Below, in pieces: positions 18,099-25,813 of a DNA stretch of 64,000 nt. Where the stretch lies: assembly GCA_013314755.1 (NCBI GenBank), contig JABUFA010000010.1, positions 1-64,000 of the forward strand. The letters are read 5' to 3'. The notes below the pieces were generated by a model. That model saw nothing but the letters and a program-made list of their open reading frames with translations, was not told where the DNA came from and searched no databases. A program made the position numbers and the translations under genes. Numbering within the stretch: position 1 is the first letter of the stretch; every line of letters begins with the position of its first letter. This DNA is from Chthonomonadia bacterium (lineage in GTDB: Bacteria > Armatimonadota > HRBIN16).

Positions 18099-18480
18099 AG
18101 AACAGAAGGCGGAGGTCAAGCGGGTGCTTCGCGAGGCACTGGAGCGCATCGAGACGGTGCGCTTCGCCTATCTGTTCGGCTCGTTCCTGCTGAAGGGCAC
18201 TTTTGAGGATGTGGATGTGGCGGTTTACCTCCAGCCGGAGGCGCTCGAAGGACGCGAACCGTTGAACGTGGCTTTTGACCTTGCGGACACGCTGGAGCAC
18301 GCGATTCACCTGCCTGTGGATGTGCAGATATTGAACACCGCGCCGCTGGCTCTGCGCTTCGAGGCGCTTCGCGGAGAGCCGCTGATGGCGCGATGTTGGG
18401 AAGAGTGCGCCGACTTCGTGGAGCAGGTCACCCTGCAGTGGTGGGATACGGAAGGGCTGCGCTGGGCAGCGGTGCAGTAG
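18079..18480 (+). CDS. mntA: MntA-like nucleotidyltransferase (antitoxin of HepT)
   Basis: A 133-residue minimal nucleotidyltransferase. The catalytic motif is G34-S35 followed after 8 residues by D44-V-D46 (GSFLLKGTFEDVDV), slightly shorter than the GSx9-10DxD of typical members. It starts inside hepT, giving translational coupling. Family members add AMP to the HepT tyrosine and so neutralise it. The start chosen is the ATG at 18079 because upstream in-frame sequence is hepT read in another frame. The gene ends 6 nt before the convergent methyltransferase stop. Confidence 0.82.
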   Translation: MRRRLSEEQKAEVKRVLREALERIETVRFAYLFGSFLLKGTFEDVDVAVYLQPEALEGREPLNVAFDLADTLEHAIHLPVDVQILNTAPLALRFEALRGEPLMARCWEECADFVEQVTLQWWDTEGLRWAAVQ

Positions 18481-18486
18481 CGGTAT

Positions 18487-19296
18487 TCAGCGGGAAACAG
18501 CCTTCAACCGATAAACCCCTTCTCGCAGCCGCCGGAGAGCGAACTCGTATATCTCCGGCACAATCTCGAAGCCGATGTAGTGTCGCCCCATCTGCTGGGC
18601 AACCACCGCAACCTGCCCGGACCCCAGGAACGGGTCGAGCACCACATCGCCCTCCTGCGAGGAGTACTGCAGTATCTTCTGCACCAGCGCAGAGGGCAGT
18701 TTGGTGGGCGTCTTCATGTCGCCGTTCCAGTATTCGCGGGGGATGTTCCACACGTCTTCCATATCCCGGTAGCGGGCGTTGCCTCCGTCAGGACTGCGCT
18801 CGTCAGCGGGGAAGCGAGCCTCCGGGTAGAACCGGCGCAGCCTGTCGTTTTTGCAGACATACAGGCAGTGGTAATGAGAGGTCACGAATCGCCGCCTGGT
18901 GTATACCCCAAACTGATACTTCCAGATAATGTGGTTGACCGTCTGCAGTCCGACCTCGTGCAGGGCGTTCAGGATGTCGCGCAGGTTGTTCCACCCCGAA
19001 AACACGTACATGCTTCCTGATTCTTTAAGCACGCGAGATGCCTCGCGCATCCACGACAGTGTGAACGCATAGTATTCCTCTTCGGGAATCTCGTTGTATC
19101 CTTCCAGCACTCGCTCCTGCGTGCGGTTGTAGTTACTGCGCCGTCCGCGGAACGAGATGCCGAACGGTGGGTCGGTGACTATCAGGTCTACGCTCTCTTC
19201 CGGCATCTGTTTCATGCCCTCGCGGCAGTCCATCAGGTAAATCTGGTCCAGCTGTAGCGACACCTCGGTGACCTCCATTTCAACCCGCAGGCTCAT
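18487..19296 (-). CDS. site-specific DNA methyltransferase (beta-class, N6-adenine or N4-cytosine)
   Basis: A 269-residue SAM-dependent methyltransferase. Motif IV TDPPFGISF (D42-P-P-F) comes before the SAM motif LDPFLGSGQVAVVA in the C-terminal third, the beta-class order shared by N6-adenine and N4-cytosine enzymes. The opening QIYLMDCREGMKQMPEESVDLIV is typical. No restriction endonuclease gene is adjacent, so it looks solitary, either as a regulatory or phage-derived methylase. Start chosen at the ATG with GCAGG upstream; it overlaps the preceding UroD-family gene by 17 nt. A start 18 nt further in is also possible. Its neighbour on the other side is the HepT-MntA pair. Confidence 0.85.
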   Translation of the reverse strand: MSLRVEMEVTEVSLQLDQIYLMDCREGMKQMPEESVDLIVTDPPFGISFRGRRSNYNRTQERVLEGYNEIPEEEYYAFTLSWMREASRVLKESGSMYVFSGWNNLRDILNALHEVGLQTVNHIIWKYQFGVYTRRRFVTSHYHCLYVCKNDRLRRFYPEARFPADERSPDGGNARYRDMEDVWNIPREYWNGDMKTPTKLPSALVQKILQYSSQEGDVVLDPFLGSGQVAVVAQQMGRHYIGFEIVPEIYEFALRRLREGVYRLKAVSR

Positions 19297-20326
19297 TGCC
19301 TGCAGATGCGGGAGACATGGGATACCTCCCAAACTCCTCAAAGGCTTCGTACATCGCCACGATGTTTTCCCAGGGCACTTCCGGACCGATTTCACCGTGC
19401 AGAATCAGCCCGCCGTTGAACCTGCCGAACAGCTCCACGGTCTCCCGAACATGCTGGCGCACCTGCTCCGGCGTGCCGAAGGGAATGATGTACTGGCGGT
19501 CAAGGTCCGAGCGCACGCACACCCTGCCTGCCAGCTTCTCCTCCAGCAGCTTTCGGGGCATGAGCGGATGCTGGGGGTTCAGCACATCCACGCCGATTTC
19601 TATCAGGTCGTCCCAGATGTCCACCGTCCAGCCGTCGGTGTGGAAGAATATCTTCTTTCCCGCCTCCTTCACCACGTCGAACATGCGTTTGTACCGCGGT
19701 TTGAAGAAAGAACGCCACTGGCGTGGGCTGATAAGCAATCGGTCCTGCGCTCCCCAGTCATCGGCGAAGGAGATGGCATCCGCACCTGCCTTCAGCCACT
19801 TCTGGATATGCTGGAGGTTCCACTGCACAATGCGGTCGGCGAGCTCGTGCAGAGGTTCCGGCTCCTCCGCCAGGTCGATGAACAGCTGTTCGCTGGTGCG
19901 CAGCCACTGCAGACGCTCGAAGAGGATGAACCCACCCGGTGCGCTGAACCAGTCGCGCTCAGGGGATTGCAATCGCCGGGCAATCTGTTCGAACACGCTA
20001 TCGTCGGCAACCGGAGGAAACTGGTAGTGGCGCAGGTCGTCCCAGCTTTTGACGGGCGCTTCTTTGACTTCGCCTGCGCTGTAGCCCTTGCGCCGCAGCC
20101 ATCGGCTGCCCCATTCGTCCACGTACTCTTCGATGTCGCCTTCAATCTGCGGCTCGGGGGGAATGGAAAAGCTGCGCCCGCCAAAGTCATCGGGTCGCGC
20201 GTTCAACAGGTCCACCAGCTTCTGCCCGTGTCGCCAGAACGCGCCTGGAAACACCGCGTGCTGAAAGGGTACACGGTCTGGTCCGCTGAACTCTATGGCA
20301 GCAAGCACCCGTTCTCGGGATGTCAT
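19280..20326 (-). CDS. uroporphyrinogen decarboxylase-family protein (second copy)
   Basis: A 348-residue UroD-fold protein. It opens MTSRERVLAAIEFSGPDRVP, has ADAISFADDWGAQDRLLISP in the middle and FFHTDGWTVDIWDDLIEIGVD toward the C-terminus. It differs markedly from the copy at 11102 (for example HPLMPRKLLEEK) and belongs to the broad methyltransferase-like branch often found with sugar or methylamine catabolism genes. The start was set at the ATG preceded by GGAGGACATA, which removes 32 residues of upstream open frame. Coupled by overlap to the DNA methyltransferase, though no functional link is evident. The substrate is unknown. Confidence 0.78.
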   Translation of the reverse strand: MTSRERVLAAIEFSGPDRVPFQHAVFPGAFWRHGQKLVDLLNARPDDFGGRSFSIPPEPQIEGDIEEYVDEWGSRWLRRKGYSAGEVKEAPVKSWDDLRHYQFPPVADDSVFEQIARRLQSPERDWFSAPGGFILFERLQWLRTSEQLFIDLAEEPEPLHELADRIVQWNLQHIQKWLKAGADAISFADDWGAQDRLLISPRQWRSFFKPRYKRMFDVVKEAGKKIFFHTDGWTVDIWDDLIEIGVDVLNPQHPLMPRKLLEEKLAGRVCVRSDLDRQYIIPFGTPEQVRQHVRETVELFGRFNGGLILHGEIGPEVPWENIVAMYEAFEEFGRYPMSPASAGNEPAG

Positions 20327-20464
20327 TATGTCCTCCATCACATGGTTGATATGTAAGGTATTCGCAAGCGCGAGGGGAGATTCCCTGTTGCGAGGTGGAC
20401 AGAAATGCTCGGAGGCTGGCATATCCGCTTCTTTCGAGTTATGAAGGTAAGCCCCGCGTTTGAC

Positions 20465-21013
20465 CTATTCTCCGAAAACTCGACGTACCGCCTCCGCCGC
20501 GCGTGTAGCCAGAAGCGGACCCGGTTCCTTGGTTAATTGGGCAACGAATATCTCCACCAGAGTCGTGTAATACCATCGTTGTGCTGGTAGCGGAGCGTTG
20601 AACCGCTCCCAAACGGCGTCGCCATACATCCGAACACTATCAGCCAGTGCCTGCAGGTTGTCGATCTTATCCGCACAGGCGACCAACAGTACTGCTTGGT
20701 CCTTTACCTGACGCAGGTGTGCGATCGTTCGCTGTTTGCGCTCCTTCCATGGCTGGGAACGGTCCGACTCCGACACCTGCTCTACCAGCCATGCTACCCG
20801 CTCGCCAAAGCGGTGGCGCAGTTCGTCGACAGTGGTAGAAGTATCTTCTAAGGTGTCGTGCAGGAAACCTGCTACCGCCACCTCCTCCTCACAGCCGGCC
20901 TGCAGCAGTATGTAACCCACATTCAAGGGATGAAGAACATAGGGAATGTTTGTGCCCTTCCTGAACTGCCCGTGATGACGTTCCACTGCAAACTCAATGG
21001 CTTCGTACAGCAT
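20465..21013 (-). CDS. small RelA/SpoT-type HD phosphohydrolase
   Basis: A 182-residue single-domain HD hydrolase. Metal ligands are visible: H28 (LHPLNV), H52-D53 (LHDTLED) and D115/D118 (ADKIDNL). This is the pattern of the (p)ppGpp hydrolase domain of SpoT and of stand-alone MESH1-like enzymes. No synthetase, TGS or ACT domain is attached. Probable role: breakdown of ppGpp or a related nucleotide, acting in the cytoplasm. The start is the ATG after GGGAGGTGGACAA. It is monocistronic, with its own upstream AT-rich region at 21014-21060. Confidence 0.82.
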   Translation of the reverse strand: MLYEAIEFAVERHHGQFRKGTNIPYVLHPLNVGYILLQAGCEEEVAVAGFLHDTLEDTSTTVDELRHRFGERVAWLVEQVSESDRSQPWKERKQRTIAHLRQVKDQAVLLVACADKIDNLQALADSVRMYGDAVWERFNAPLPAQRWYYTTLVEIFVAQLTKEPGPLLATRAAEAVRRVFGE

Positions 21014-21168
21014 TTGTCCACCTCCCCGAGTTGTCTTGATTTTACCATAGCACGAAGGGCGCAGCGGTAAGCAAACACAGGAATCAGGACAACCCATCAG
21101 AGGATACACAGGGGGAAGCGAAGACGAACGCGTCGAATGATTGAATCACCAATATCTGGAGGGATGCC

Positions 21169-22211
21169 ATGGCAGAGGTCAGCAAAGCACGTATTGCGTT
21201 CGTTGGTTGTGGAGGACATGCGACCCATTCCCTCTTTCCGGCAGTGCACCAGATACCGGAGATGGAACTGGTGGCGGTGTGCGATTTGCGCGAGGAGCTG
21301 GCTCAGCGTAACGCCCGCTGGTTCGGCGCATTGCGCTGGTATACAGACGTTGCCACCATGCTTAACCAGGAGGATCTGGACGGCGTTGTGTGGTGGGACC
21401 GCCGCAGATGCATGTGGAGGTAGGCAAACAGTGTCTGGACGCCGGATTGCCGATTTTTGTGGAGAAGCCATCCGCCCTGTCGTATGCGCAGGCGTGCGAC
21501 CTGGCGGAGTACGCCGACCGCAAAGGGCTGTGGGGAGCGGTTGCCTACATGAAGCGGTTTGCGGTGGGCTATGAGCTGGCGAAGTCCATTGCAAGCCGAC
21601 AGGAGGAGTTCGGAGAAGTCACGGTGGTGGAGATTCGCTTCTCCAACGGTCCCTATCCGGCAATCTGGGGCATCCAGAGCGCACCTCAGGCGTTTCTGAT
21701 TGGTCAGGCGGTCCACCTGTTCAACCTGGCGCGCTACTTTGGCGGCGAGGTGGAGGAGGTCTATGCCCGCTTGCACACGGTGGGCGAGAACCGCTTCGGC
21801 TATGCCATCAACCTGCGCTTTGCAGGTGGCGTACTGGGCATCCTGAACCTGAACGCGCTGGAGTCGCCCTCCTGGAAGATTCACGAACGGCTTGCGCTCA
21901 CGGGGGTGGACTGCTGGCTGGAAGTGGAGGATATGCTCCGCCTGCGCTATCGCCCGCGCGGTGAGCCGCTTGGGGAAGCCCATCTCGGCGGCAGAAACCA
22001 GTGGATAGAGTGGCAGCCTGACTGGACGGAGATACTGCGCGTGCATGCGGTCGGCTGCTTTGGGTATCTGGGCGAGCTGCGCAACTTCGCCCGGAGCTGC
22101 CTGGGATTGGAGACGCCCCGAAGTACCCTGTGGGACGGCGCGAGAGACCTGCAGGTTGCCGAGGCGGTTTGGAACAGCGCACAGAATGCCCAGCCCGTGA
22201 CGTTAGGCTGA
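21169..22211 (+). pseudogene. Gfo/Idh/MocA oxidoreductase, broken by a -1 frameshift
   Basis: Two adjacent frames together give one NAD(P)-dependent sugar oxidoreductase of about 347 residues. The first (21169-21423) carries the Rossmann start IAFVGCGGHATHSLFPAV up to EDLDGVV. The second, entered near 21390, resumes VVGPPQMHVEVGKQCL, then IFVEKPSAL with the family lysine, and runs to 22211. The join falls in a GTG-rich stretch (GTTGTGTGGTGGGA); one missing G restores the usual DGVVVVGPP. No slippery heptamer or pseudoknot is obvious, so a recent mutation or a sequencing/assembly error is likelier than programmed shifting. A good ribosome site (GGAGGGATGCC) precedes the ATG. Likely a sugar or inositol dehydrogenase. 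Confidence 0.8.
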
Positions 22212-22217
22212 TACCCT

Positions 22218-22275
22218 CAGCCAGAAGAGCAAAAACGCCAGCCCGAAATCATCGGGCTGGGCGTCCTTCTGGCTC
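22218..22275 (+). terminator. long hairpin after the oxidoreductase
   Basis: Nested inverted repeats: CAGCCAGAAG pairs with CTTCTGGCT outside, and CGCCAGCCCGA with TCGGGCTGGGCG inside. This is a strong stem but lacks a T-run, so it could act as a terminator-like or mRNA-stabilising structure. Confidence 0.55.
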
Positions 22276-22410
22276 AGTCGTCTCCAATCGCGCCGAAGTT
22301 GCGAGCCAGCACGCCGAAGTGAAACAACGTGACGCCCCCTTCCAGTGGTTGGAGTGTTATGAAGGCAATCCACAACCAAACGGCGAATATTTCATGTGGG
22401 GGATAGCACG

Positions 22411-23187
22411 ATGGAACATGCCAATCTGCAGATTCTGGTAGCAATTGCGCTGTTCATGTTTTTCATTCTGGGCAACATCCACGCCGCGCGGCGGGGCAGG
22501 GCGCGGTTCATCCGGCGTATTCCCGGTTTGAACGAGATAGACGAAGCCATCGGTCGGGCGACGGAGATGGGGCGCCCGATGATTTTTCACCCCGGCGTGG
22601 GCGAGGTGCAGAACGTGGGCACGCTGGCGGCGCTGGGTGTGCTGGGGCATGTGGCACGCAGGGCAGCGCAGATGGGTTCCCGCGTGATTGTCACCACCGC
22701 GATACCCGTCGTCGTGCCCGTCGCCGAGGACATCGTGAAGCAGGCGTATGCCCAGGCGGGGCGTCCCGAACTGTTCAACCCCGAAGATATCCGATTCCTT
22801 GCCGCATCGGGCGACCAGCTGGCGCTGGCGACCGCCAATGTGATGACGCAGGAGAAGACCGCCGCGCACTTCTTCTTCGGCATGTACGACTATACCTCCC
22901 TGTTGCTCACCGAACCCGGTCAGCGCACAGGCGCCATCCAGATTGCCGGCACCGACCAGTACTTTCAGGTTCCATTCTTCATCGCCAGCTGCGACTACAC
23001 GGTCATCGGTGAGGAGCTGTACGCCGCGAGCGCGTATCTGACCCGCGACCCCATCATGCTGGGCAGTCTGGTGGGGCAGGACTACTCCAAGATTATCGTG
23101 CTGGCGGTTATCCTGCTGGGCGCGTTCAGTGTGACCTTCCTCGGTAGCCAGAACCCGTTTGTACAGATAATAGGAGTGTACCGGTAG
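22411..23187 (+). CDS. membrane protein, DUF6754-like, first of four-gene membrane cluster
   Basis: A 258-residue protein anchored at both ends: helix about 6-20 (LVAIALFMFFILGNIHA) and helix about 230-247 (IIVLAVILLGAFSVTFLG). The central cytoplasmic part contains GRPMIFHPGVGEVQNVGTLA and IFSG-poor, glycine-rich stretches such as GQRTGAIQIAGTDQYFQVPF. It resembles the DUF6754 membrane proteins; the family has no known role. Start at the ATG after GGGGGATAGCACG; a GTG 15 nt earlier is an alternative. The next gene follows after 2 nt, so this is an operon. Confidence 0.6.
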   Translation: MEHANLQILVAIALFMFFILGNIHAARRGRARFIRRIPGLNEIDEAIGRATEMGRPMIFHPGVGEVQNVGTLAALGVLGHVARRAAQMGSRVIVTTAIPVVVPVAEDIVKQAYAQAGRPELFNPEDIRFLAASGDQLALATANVMTQEKTAAHFFFGMYDYTSLLLTEPGQRTGAIQIAGTDQYFQVPFFIASCDYTVIGEELYAASAYLTRDPIMLGSLVGQDYSKIIVLAVILLGAFSVTFLGSQNPFVQIIGVYR

Positions 23188-23189
23188 CG

Positions 23190-24044
23190 ATGACGAAACG
23201 TCGGCTGATTGCGCTGGTGACTTTCCTTGCCGGGCTGTATTACTTCCTGGAGTTCGTGGTTCCGCCTACCGTTCCCTGGCGTACCCTGCGTGGGGAGGTG
23301 GTGTCGGTGTCGCCGACCGCTATCGTCCTGCGGGTGGACGGGCAGGAGCGACAGATTGCCATCGAGCCGAACCTGATTGCCTATCGAGAGCGACCGACAG
23401 GCGCACCGGAGCGGGTAGAGCCTGCGCAGCTGCGCGTGGGCGACAGGGCACAGGTTGGACCCAGCACCTACCTCTCCGACTGGATCACCTCCGTGAACAA
23501 CTTCTTCATCGTGCTGGGGGCGATGGCGTGGGGCATGGGGCTGATTAGCCTCGTGATGGTGCATTCGGGCAATATCCGTCGTCGGCGACCGGAGTGGTAT
23601 GGCAGTGTGCTGTTCTTCGTGGCGGTGGCGGGCGGGATGGTGGCAGGGCTGGGATACGGCGTGGAGAGCGGCTGGCTGAAGGAGGCGAACGACGTGGTCT
23701 TCAACTACCTGCTTCGCCCGATGAGCTCCACCGTTTTCTCCCTGCTGGCGTTCCATATGGCGACGGCGTCCTATCGGGCGTTTCGCGTTAGGTCGGGCGA
23801 GGCGGCGCTGATGATGGCGTCGGCGTTCATCGTGATGCTGGGGCAGATACCGATTGGGCTGTGGCTGACACACGGTCTGCCTTCGTTCCTGCAGTTACCG
23901 GTGATGGCGCAGTGGATTCTGTATATCGCGAACTCCGCCGCCGTGCGCGGGATGTGGTTCGGCATGATGGTGGGTGCGATTGCGGTCGGGCTACGCTTCT
24001 GGCTGTCGCTGGAACGCGGGGCGTTCTTTGACCGAGAACTGTAG
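23190..24044 (+). CDS. multi-pass membrane protein, second of cluster
   Basis: A 284-residue protein. An N-terminal helix (about 5-23) is followed by a small beta-rich exposed domain (about 30-95, GEVVSVSPTAIVLRVDGQER, an OB-like strand pattern). About six further helices run to the C-terminus (for example FFIVLGAMAWGMGLISLVMV, SVLFFVAVAGGMVAGLGYG). I do not recognise the family. ATG after AGGAGTG, 2 nt behind the preceding stop. Function unknown; joint expression suggests a complex with its three neighbours. Confidence 0.6.
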   Translation: MTKRRLIALVTFLAGLYYFLEFVVPPTVPWRTLRGEVVSVSPTAIVLRVDGQERQIAIEPNLIAYRERPTGAPERVEPAQLRVGDRAQVGPSTYLSDWITSVNNFFIVLGAMAWGMGLISLVMVHSGNIRRRRPEWYGSVLFFVAVAGGMVAGLGYGVESGWLKEANDVVFNYLLRPMSSTVFSLLAFHMATASYRAFRVRSGEAALMMASAFIVMLGQIPIGLWLTHGLPSFLQLPVMAQWILYIANSAAVRGMWFGMMVGAIAVGLRFWLSLERGAFFDREL

Positions 24045-24064
24045 CGCGAAGGAGTTGACGGCAA

Positions 24065-24922
24065 ATGTGGGAATGGCTAAGCAAGCTTCAGGCGATAGAC
24101 CGACGGTGGATATACCTTTCTATCTGGGTGGCGTGTGCCCTGCCGTTCGTGGTGAATATCAAACTGCCCGTTTACGTCTCGCCGGAGACGCGGCGGCTGT
24201 ACGAGTTCATTGAGAAGTGCCCACCAGATAAGGTGGTGCTGGTGGACAGCGCATGGGACGCCGGCAGTCAGGGCGAGAACTGGGGGCAGGTGGAGGTGGT
24301 GTTTGAGCATCTGTTCCGCCGGCGAATCCCCTTTATCGTGACTTCGGTGGAGATTACGCCGCTGGGGGCGCAATTTGCCGACAAGGTGATTGAGAAGCTG
24401 GTGCGCGAGAAGTTCCCCGACCGCAAATACGGGGTGGACTGGGTGAACCTGGGCTACACCAAAGGCGGTTGGCAGGCGATACAGCAGATAGCCAGAGACA
24501 TCCGCCAGCAGTATAAAAAGGATTCGCGCGGCTATTCCTTAGACGACGCCGAAAACCTTCCGCTGATGCAGAGGGTGCGCAACATCGAGGACATCTATCT
24601 GGTGTACTCGGTCACCTACTCGCCGATGGAGGACTGGATTCCCTTTGTGCACGGGGTGTACGGCACGCCGATAGCCTTCGGTTGTGCGGGCATACAGTCC
24701 ACTACCTACTATCGGTATCTGCTTTCGGGACAGCTGGTGGGGATGCTGGTGGGCGTGCGCGGCGCAGCGGAGTATGACGCCCTGCTCCATCCCGACATTC
24801 GCGAGCGCAACAGCATGGGCACGCGGTTGATTGTGCCGCAGGCGTTCGGGCATCTGGTGATTATCGTGGCGGTGATACTGGGCAACATCGGCTACTTCGC
24901 CGCACGCAGGAGGAGAGGCTGA
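24065..24922 (+). CDS. membrane-anchored protein, third of cluster
   Basis: A 285-residue protein with one helix near the N-terminus (about 15-32) and one near the C-terminus (LVIIVAVILGNIGYFAA). Between them is a large soluble alpha/beta domain: KVVLVDSAWDAGSQGENWGQ, RRIPFIVTSVEITPLG, DWVNLGYTKGGWQAIQQIA and, later, GVYGTPIAFGCAGIQSTT. The alternation of strands and helices recalls periplasmic-binding-like domains, but no known motif is certain. The stop shares one base with the next start (TGATG), giving tight coupling. Function unknown. Confidence 0.6.
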   Translation: MWEWLSKLQAIDRRWIYLSIWVACALPFVVNIKLPVYVSPETRRLYEFIEKCPPDKVVLVDSAWDAGSQGENWGQVEVVFEHLFRRRIPFIVTSVEITPLGAQFADKVIEKLVREKFPDRKYGVDWVNLGYTKGGWQAIQQIARDIRQQYKKDSRGYSLDDAENLPLMQRVRNIEDIYLVYSVTYSPMEDWIPFVHGVYGTPIAFGCAGIQSTTYYRYLLSGQLVGMLVGVRGAAEYDALLHPDIRERNSMGTRLIVPQAFGHLVIIVAVILGNIGYFAARRRRG

Positions 24923-25629
24923 TGGAAGGTGCGCAGACGTGGCAAATCTGGCTGGCGGCAATTGTGACGCTGGGCATCTATTCGTATCTCATCAGCGATA
25001 ACAAGCTGTATCGCCTGCTGTTGAACGTGATGATTGGGCTGGGAGTGGGCTATAACTTCATTGTCATGTGGAAGCAGGTGCTGGCGCCGCTGTGGTGGGA
25101 GCCGATGGTACAGGGCTTTTCGGCGGTGTTCAGTGGTTTCGCGCCGGGCAGTGCGCAAGCATTATGGGTTTTCGTCGGTCTGCTGGGCACGCTGTGGTAT
25201 TTCCAGTTCAGCCGCAAGTATCTGTGGCTATCGCGGATTGTGATTGGCATGACGCTGGGCGCGGGCGCGGGGGTGGTGTTCAAACAGCAACTGCTGATGA
25301 ACATGCCGCAGATTGCCGATTCGTTCCGTCCGCTTATCGCTCGCGCAGATGGCACGCCGCTGGTCGGGGGGAGCGCCGCGCCGGTGTCGCTGTGGATGTC
25401 GTTGAACAACATTATCTTTGTCGGAACCATCGTGTGCGTGATGGTCTATTTCTTCTTCTCCTTTGAGCACAAATGGGCGCCTGTCCGCCATACCGCCCGC
25501 ATGGGTCGCTGGTTGTTGATGATTAGCTTCGGGGCGTTCTTCGGCAACACGGTGATGACCCGTATGGCGGTATTTCTGGAGCGACTGCAGTTTCTTCTCC
25601 GCGACTGGCTTCACCTCGGCACGTTTTGA
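24922..25629 (+). CDS. multi-pass membrane protein, fourth of cluster
   Basis: A 235-residue protein with about six membrane helices (WQIWLAAIVTLGIYSYLI, LLNVMIGLGVGYNFIVM, ALWVFVGLLGTLWYF, IVIGMTLGAGAGVVF, IIFVGTIVCVMVYFFFSF, LLMISFGAFFGNTVM). A short soluble loop (about 130-155) lies between helices four and five. No family recognised. It starts on the last base of the preceding stop codon. With the previous three genes it makes a compact membrane module directly upstream of the tubulin-like genes. Confidence 0.6.
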   Translation: MEGAQTWQIWLAAIVTLGIYSYLISDNKLYRLLLNVMIGLGVGYNFIVMWKQVLAPLWWEPMVQGFSAVFSGFAPGSAQALWVFVGLLGTLWYFQFSRKYLWLSRIVIGMTLGAGAGVVFKQQLLMNMPQIADSFRPLIARADGTPLVGGSAAPVSLWMSLNNIIFVGTIVCVMVYFFFSFEHKWAPVRHTARMGRWLLMISFGAFFGNTVMTRMAVFLERLQFLLRDWLHLGTF

Positions 25630-25738
25630 GGGGGGTCGTGCTGTTAAAATTGCTATTTTTTGGCTTCGCCGTCAGTAAAAGGGCAAAATCTTCTTGCAAC
25701 TTTTTGACGAGAATGGCATCATAATAAATAAAGACGAC

Positions 25739-25807
25739 GGCAGGCAGTAAGTCAGGTTACTGACGGCTTGCGGTTGGAGTAAAGAGCCTGCCATACCACA
25801 AGGTGGT
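25739..25807 (+). promoter_or_regulatory. structured 5' leader of the tubulin-like operon
   Basis: GGCAGGC (25739-25745) pairs with GCCTGCC (25786-25792). Inside it GTCAG (25751) pairs with CTGAC (25760). ACCAC (25795) pairs with GTGGT (25803) over the ribosome site of the gene at 25814. An AT-rich stretch with TTGACG (25704) precedes it. It matches no riboswitch I know; translational control is an inference. Confidence 0.4.
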
Positions 25808-25813
25808 GTCTGG

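Noticed and set aside
21385..21401. Programmed -1 frameshift in the oxidoreductase
   Set aside because: No slippery heptamer, stem or pseudoknot is seen; an error or mutation is simpler.
25640..25735. Clear promoter before the tubulin-like operon
   Set aside because: TTGACG (25704) and AT-rich TAATAA-type sequence are present, but the spacing to any -10 is wrong.
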